From NCBI GenBank assembly GCA_017590115.1, contig JAGGNK010008260.1, positions 21,463 through 85,462 of the forward strand: 64,000 nt of DNA, given 5' to 3'. This DNA is from Montifringilla adamsi. Lineage: Eukaryota; Chordata; Aves; Passeriformes; Passeridae. Within the stretch, counting starts at the first letter, position 1. Every line of letters begins with the position of its first letter. The translations under genes were made by a program, and so were the position numbers. Shown piece after piece: positions 59,947-64,000 of this stretch. The notes under the pieces were generated by a model that worked only from the letters and a program-made list of their open reading frames with translations, was not told where the DNA came from and ran no database searches.

Positions 59947-59956
59947 GGGGGGGGGG
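59913..59956. repeat. A(26)G(18) homopolymer junction
   Basis: Twenty-six A followed directly by eighteen G in the gag leader of the provirus. Such runs are prone to length error in sequencing. It may also be a true expansion. Confidence 0.95.
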
Positions 59957-59989
59957 AATAAAAGGGTACCAGCAGAGATACCCCAAGAT

Positions 59990-60600
59990 AGCCCTCTGGG
60001 AGTTATGTTAGCTAACAGGGATGCAAATCCTTGTACAAGGAGAAAGGACAAGGTAAAGATGATCCAATTTTGTGTGATAAAAAGGGCAAAGAAAGAAATA
60101 ATATCTGACCACGTTTATTGGCCCAGATAGGGCTCTTTCAAAGTTTGGATTTGTCAGGCTCTGAATTTATTTGTAAATTCAAAAGAACTGTTTAATCCAG
60201 AAGAAAGAGAATATGCCGCATGCTGGACGGGAGATCACAGGAGAATAAAAATCTTTAAAATATCAGAAACCCCCAAGACAAAGCAAGAAAATAAAAAGGG
60301 GAAAGAAAAGGGCTGGGAACAAGAAGAAAAAAAGAAAGAAAAAGATTGGGATCTTTTACAAGTATTGCCTCCTCCGTTCCTGCTTGTTCCCCCACCATTC
60401 GCAGCTGCACCACTCGCCCCAGCCCCTGGCCCCGCCTCTTGTGGCTGCACCACTCGATCCAGCCCTTGTGTTGGCTCTGGCCCCGCCAGTCCCAGTTCCA
60501 GCCGCCTGGCCCGCGGCCGCTCCGCTGGCCATGCTGGAGGTCCCATTTGTTCCAGCTGTTCCATCCCCGACTGCTTCTCCCGCGGCTGTCCTGAGGCAGT
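59990..60600 (+). pseudogene. Gag N-terminal fragment (matrix and proline-rich part)
   Basis: Across one frame with a stop: QFCVIKRAKKEI, then GSFKVWICQALNLFV, then EEREYAACW, a lysine/glutamate-rich stretch, and a proline/alanine-rich segment at 60,365-60,600 (LPPPFLLVPPPFAAAP). This matches a gammaretrovirus-like order of matrix followed by a proline-rich domain. Three frames are open through the GC-rich segment, so the long overlapping frames there are not separate genes. The fragment ends at the next LTR. Confidence 0.6.
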
Positions 60601-61037
60601 CTCTTATCTCCTTTCAGGGTTCTCCATATTCATGTTGCTTTCTTTATCTGTACTGCATTGAACAAAACCCCATCCGGAAACGATGTATGTTTATCCTTCG
60701 GTTACCGGAATCTGGTATTCAGATGTATGTTCCTGATGGCTCTGATTATCTGTATTGAGCATCTTCATGGGCCATCACCGATGGGCGACTTCCTGATCAT
60801 TCCAGAGAGAATGACCATCTCCTGTGCTGGGCTAGGTCTTCTTCATATGTTAATTGCATTCCTCCTCCTCTGCTGCCAGCTGCGATTTTGCCATCCTGTG
60901 AAGCAACCCCTTTGTCTCCAGCTAGTGTGCTTTTTAGGATTTTATATTTCGAACATATGTGTTATTACGGTCGCGAAATAAATTTATTTTTCATATTTTT
61001 ATTAAAATTGGCTGACTCGCAATTTTCATTTATAACA
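60600..61037 (+). repeat. 5' LTR of the last provirus
   Basis: Ends GAAATAAATTTATTTTTCAT (signal at about 60,976) and then TTTATAACA at 61037. The 5' boundary near 60,590-60,610 is inferred from where the preceding gag sequence stops. A related LTR lies in rearranged form at 51,060-51,700. Confidence 0.6.
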
Positions 61038-61040
61038 ATT

Positions 61041-61060
61041 TGGTGACTGAGCCGCTGTGA
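61041..61060 (+). other. Primer binding site, tRNA-Trp-like start
   Basis: TGGTGACTGAGCCGCTGTGA, three bases after the LTR end. The first seven bases match the tRNA-Trp-type site of avian alpharetroviruses, but the rest diverges, so the tRNA is uncertain. Confidence 0.4.
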
Positions 61061-61795
61061 TCTGGTAAAGGGTCCCGGGGTTTCCAGCCCAAAAACCTGG
61101 GCGGCACCCTGCCGGAATTTCGGCGGCTGGGCGAGACTGGGAACCCAGTGGAACCAACCAGATAAAAACGAACTTTTTGGCAGCCATAAAACTAGCCACG
61201 GAAACACCAAAATGGGGAACGGGCCCTGAGCTCTAGAGCACAGAGATAGCACTCTGTGAAAGCCAGCTAATTTTTACCCATAAAATCTACATGCACGAAG
61301 ATCCCACGCGAGAAAAGGAACCGTAAGTATCGCGGGGTTGGGTACAAGGGTGGTCGTGTGTATGTGTGTGTGTGGGTGTGTGTGTATGAGAAGTGAAATT
61401 TTCACGAAGTGAGTGTGGACCCTGAGACCGCAGTTCCGTCCTCCCACGAGGGAAACGGTCGGGCGAAGGGGAAGCGAGTGAAAAAGTGTCCCAAAGCACA
61501 CACACCAAAGAAACAAGGAAAGGTTCCGGAAAGTGGGAAACACACACAGAGGGACCCCAGAAGGGAGAAAAGGGGAACAAAGGGGGGTCCCGGGGACCAC
61601 TGACAGGGTCAGGAGGAACAAGGAACCTCGCTGGATCCAGGGAAAAGGTAAGAGACCTGTTAAGAGAAAGTCTGTGGCTCGGTTCTCCACACGATTAATA
61701 AGTTAACAAGGAAATTATTGGTGGTGGTTGTCTGGCTTCATTGCATGTACTAACTAATAAGACAAAAGCGGATTGAAAAGGGGAGGAAAAGGGTC

Positions 61796-62942
61796 TTGGA
61801 CATGGGCTTGGAGAAAAGCAAAATTCAGGAGAAATCCCGGGACAGCGGGAAGTCGAACCTCCCCGACATCCCGAGGTATAGCCCTTTGGGATGGATGTTG
61901 GAACATTGGGAGGAGTGCCCCATGAGGAAGCAAAAATCTAAAGAAAGAGCCGTGTTCTTCTGTATGGAAAAATGGGCTCATGTAGAAGTTAAGAAACATA
62001 TGGTGTGGCCCATATTCGGGTCATTCAATAGAGAACTTTGCCAAGCTCTGAGGGAATTTGTACTTGAGGGGGGTGCAACGCGGGAGGAAACGGAATATGC
62101 AGGGATGTGGGAATGTGCGAGCGTCTCACTATACCCTGTAAAAACATATAAGCAACAAAGGGTGTTAGAGAAAGTGTGGGAACCCTTAGAGAACTTACCT
62201 CCCCCGTACCTAAATCACCGGGCACCCCAACCTCTCCCCGAACCTGGCCAATCCCCTGCAACACCCCAGGCACCTCCACCGGAGAAGCCCGGGGAGCACG
62301 AGCCTACCGCTCCCTCCCTGTCGGGGCTCACCCTGTCTTCCAGCCATCCCTCTGCACCTCCCCAAGGACACACAACACAGGCGACATTGCAGGCAGGGAT
62401 GGGATCCCCACCCGCAAGTCGCACACGACAGAAAACCCGAAAAACACACTCGGACGATGGCTGGGAGGAGGAGGGACAACAAGGGCTCTTCCCACTGAGG
62501 GAAGTCCCAACCGCTCCAGGAATTATCGGTTATGTGAATGTGCCAATAAATTCTGGGGATGTGCGAGCCTTTAAGAAAGAGATGGGGAAAATCATGGATG
62601 ATCCCCTGGGGGTGGCAGAGCGGCTTGATGAATTTCTGGGAAATAGCATCTATTCGTACGATGATATTTGTGCTATCCTGAAATCGCTGTTTAACGCTGT
62701 GGAGCGGGACATGATCTGGACAGCGGCAATTAAGGATTGGGAACACAGAAACCCACAAGGGGGGAGTGGGGAGGCTAAGTGGCCCAGCCAGGGAGGCTAA
62801 GTGGCCCAGCCAAAGGCCACCGTGGAATGCCCAACTAGAAGAAGACAGGCAGAAGATGGTGGAGTTAAGGTACATGGTCATCCAAGGTATACAGGGGGCT
62901 GTGCCAAAGGGACAGAATTTGGGAGAAGCCTTGGGGGAGCGT
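61796..62942 (+). pseudogene. Gag (matrix, proline-rich, capsid), frameshifted by a 22-bp duplication
   Basis: A 334-codon frame from 61796 to 62800. Matrix: SPLGWMLEHWEEC near residues 29-41 and VWPIFGSFNRELC near 69-81. A proline-rich region covers about residues 130-210. Capsid starts at about residue 240 (GIIGYVNVPINSGDVRAFKK) and includes DDICAILKSLFNAVERDM. At 62764-62807 a 22-bp unit (GGGAGGCTAAGTGGCCCAGCCA) is present twice in tandem, which shifts the frame and leads to a stop. Capsid coding continues in the next frame (QMVELRYM-like sequence, AVPKGQNLGEALGE) to the N at 62,943. No nucleocapsid follows. Confidence 0.8.
62764..62807 (+). repeat. 22-bp tandem duplication inside gag
   Basis: Two adjacent identical 22-bp units in capsid-coding sequence. 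Frame comparison on both sides shows that capsid coding is continuous except for this insertion. Confidence 0.92.
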
Positions 62943-62943
62943 N
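62943..62943. other. Single ambiguous base (N) at the gag-integrase junction
   Basis: The only N in the window. Capsid sequence is to its left and integrase sequence to its right. It may mark an unresolved base, or a collapsed join in the assembly. Confidence 0.95.
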
Positions 62944-62949
62944 TTCTTT

Positions 62950-63903
62950 GGATGTAAAGGTATCTATGAGTTGGCAAAACCAGGGGTGCCTGATATGCCA
63001 GCAGATTAACAAAGCCCAGACAAAACAAACGGCTATGGGAAGCCGCCCTGTGGCATATCGACCCTTCGAGAGGGTCCAAGTTGACTTCACAGACTTACCT
63101 AAAGTCAGGAGGTATAGATGCCTCTTAGTAATAGTGGACAAATTAACCCACTGGGTGGAGGCATTTCCAAGCTCCCGGGCAACAGCACAGGTGGTATCGA
63201 GAATACTATTGGAGGAGATAATACCAAGGTATGGGTTGGTGAAATTTATTGATTCAGATCAAGGGACTCATTTTACCTCGAGAATAATAAAGCAAATAGC
63301 TGAGGCACTGGGAATTCGATGGGACTACCACACCCCGTGGCACCCACAGAGCTCCAGACAAGTCGAGAGAATGAACCAGACGCTCAAGGGACAACTGACT
63401 AAGTTAATGTTGGAAACCAAAATGTCCTGGGTTAAATGCCTCCCCTTGGCTCTGCTTAATATCAGGACATTGCCTAACTCAGACTTGGGGATATCCCCTT
63501 TTGAGATGCTCTATGGGATGCCATACGAGCATGGGATGCCAGTCGGGCACCCCAAAATTGAGGATGGACAAATAAGGCCCTACCTGATAGCAATAAATAA
63601 AAACTTGCAAGAACTAAGGAGACAGGGGATCCTAATGCAAGGACTCCTGTAGGGTTTTCCATCCATTCCGTCTGCCCCGGGGATCACGTCCTAATCAGAA
63701 CCTGGAAGGATACACCGTTATCCCCTCATTGGGAAGGACCTTTTCTTGTTCTTTTAACCACAGATATGGCAGTAAGGACCGCGGAGAAGGGATGGACACA
63801 CGCCTCGCGGGTTAAACGGGTTAAACCGCAGGAGGACACACCGGATTGGGAGATCGTATCTCCCCCTGGGAACTTGAAATTAACCTTGAGAAGACCTCGC
63901 TAA
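62950..63903 (+). pseudogene. Integrase (N terminus missing, one frameshift)
   Basis: The frame to 63652 starts within the zinc-binding domain: the CLIC cysteine pair is kept but the His pair is lost with the upstream deletion. The core has all three catalytic acids in context: VQVDFTDLP, FIDSDQGTHF and RQVERMN. The usual Gly-Lys before Val-Glu reads Arg-Gln. At about 63,640-63,652 the frame shifts. In another frame the C-terminal DNA-binding domain goes on (GDHVLIRTWKD, SPHWEGPFLVLLTT, THASRVKRVKP) and ends at a TAA at 63,901-63,903. In an intact virus this enzyme inserts viral DNA; here truncation and frameshift prevent that. Confidence 0.88.
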
Positions 63904-64000
63904 TGACGGAGATTGACCGGATTGAATGTCAAAAACCTAACTGTCCTTGTCACCCATTTGTAACTTTCTGATGTTTCTATTGTAAAATCCTGTGGGTAAC

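Larger units (their letters stand above)
58394..60600 (+). mobile_element. Provirus 5' part with tRNA-His-type primer site
   Basis: LTR 58394-58930 (TGTTGGAAAG ... TTTTTCACA), then AC, then the primer site TGGTGCCGTGACTCAGAT at 58933-58950. A long leader, an A(26)G(18) homopolymer and a broken gag follow. At about 60.6 kb another LTR interrupts it. Only the first ~2.2 kb of the provirus is present. Confidence 0.7.
61041..63960 (+). mobile_element. Gamma-like provirus with long gag and integrase frames
   Basis: Leader (61,060-61,795), gag (61,796-62,940) and integrase (62,950-63,903), all plus strand, reaching to the window edge. Most of pol (protease, RT, RNase H) and the C terminus of gag are missing between capsid and integrase. 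It is the best preserved retroviral sequence in the window, probably the youngest or the most recently homogenised. An env frame, if any, lies beyond 64,000. Confidence 0.8.

Noticed and set aside
60346..60758. Three overlapping 80-120-codon plus-strand frames rich in Pro and Ala as a host gene.
   Set aside because: They follow directly on a retroviral matrix sequence in the place of a proline-rich Gag domain and run into an LTR.
43085..64000. A new non-retroviral defence or metabolic gene cluster.
   Set aside because: Every motif that could be assigned here belongs to retroviral gag or pol or to LTRs. Unassigned parts (50.1-51.0 and 51.7-53.4 kb) have no positive evidence for another system.

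Overview
The window is nuclear DNA from a bird, probably a passerine. CR1 LINE tails, ERVL-type and gamma-like endogenous retroviruses (ERVs), many short solo LTRs, and spliced vertebrate exons of SREK1 with avian-style introns all point this way. The species cannot be named from the sequence. No prokaryotic gene, CRISPR array, rRNA or tRNA gene was seen.

Positions 1-33,960 hold the 5' half of SREK1 (splicing regulatory glutamate/lysine-rich protein 1) on the minus strand. A CpG-rich promoter lies at about 33.3-33.96 kb. Six coding exons (33306-33466, 24025-24158, 16304-16419, 7145-7309, 5981-6159, 5263-5393) encode both RRM domains in one uninterrupted reading frame of 295 codons plus one base. 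The RS-rich C-terminal exons lie beyond position 1. The introns carry CR1 fragments, solo LTRs and two defective ERVL proviruses, both in the sense orientation of the gene. ERVL copy 1 (1-4536) sits in intron 6 with a 5' LTR, a tRNA-Lys-like primer binding site, gag and a broken pol. Copy 2 (about 11.8-15.95 kb) sits in intron 3 and is a mosaic of two pol copies.

Positions 34-42 kb are upstream intergenic DNA with solo LTRs. Several have target-site duplications readable directly in the sequence (CCAAAG, GCTCGG). One LTR of the ERVL copy-1 family lies 2.4 kb upstream of the SREK1 promoter, in the gene's orientation.

Positions 42.4-64 kb are an almost continuous graveyard of retroviral insertions. 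It contains a plus-strand gamma-like provirus (43.1-46.3 kb) facing minus-strand pol copies (46.3-50.0 kb). After that come a GC-rich block open on both strands (50.1-51.0 kb), several LTRs, and a minus-strand LTR and gag start with a tRNA-Pro-like primer site that is interrupted by a solo LTR with a perfect 6-bp duplication. Next are a provirus start with a tRNA-His-type primer site (58.39-60.6 kb) and a gamma-like provirus with long gag and integrase frames (60.6-63.9 kb). The last one has a 22-bp tandem duplication in gag and an N exactly where capsid sequence passes into integrase sequence.

I found no convincing previously undescribed biological system. The most interesting structures are the ERVL mosaic, the converging inverted pol copies, sense-oriented LTRs around a splicing-factor gene, and the two-strand-open GC block. 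ERV density and the known location of the SREK1 neighbourhood on the avian Z suggest a sex chromosome, possibly W. That is inference only.
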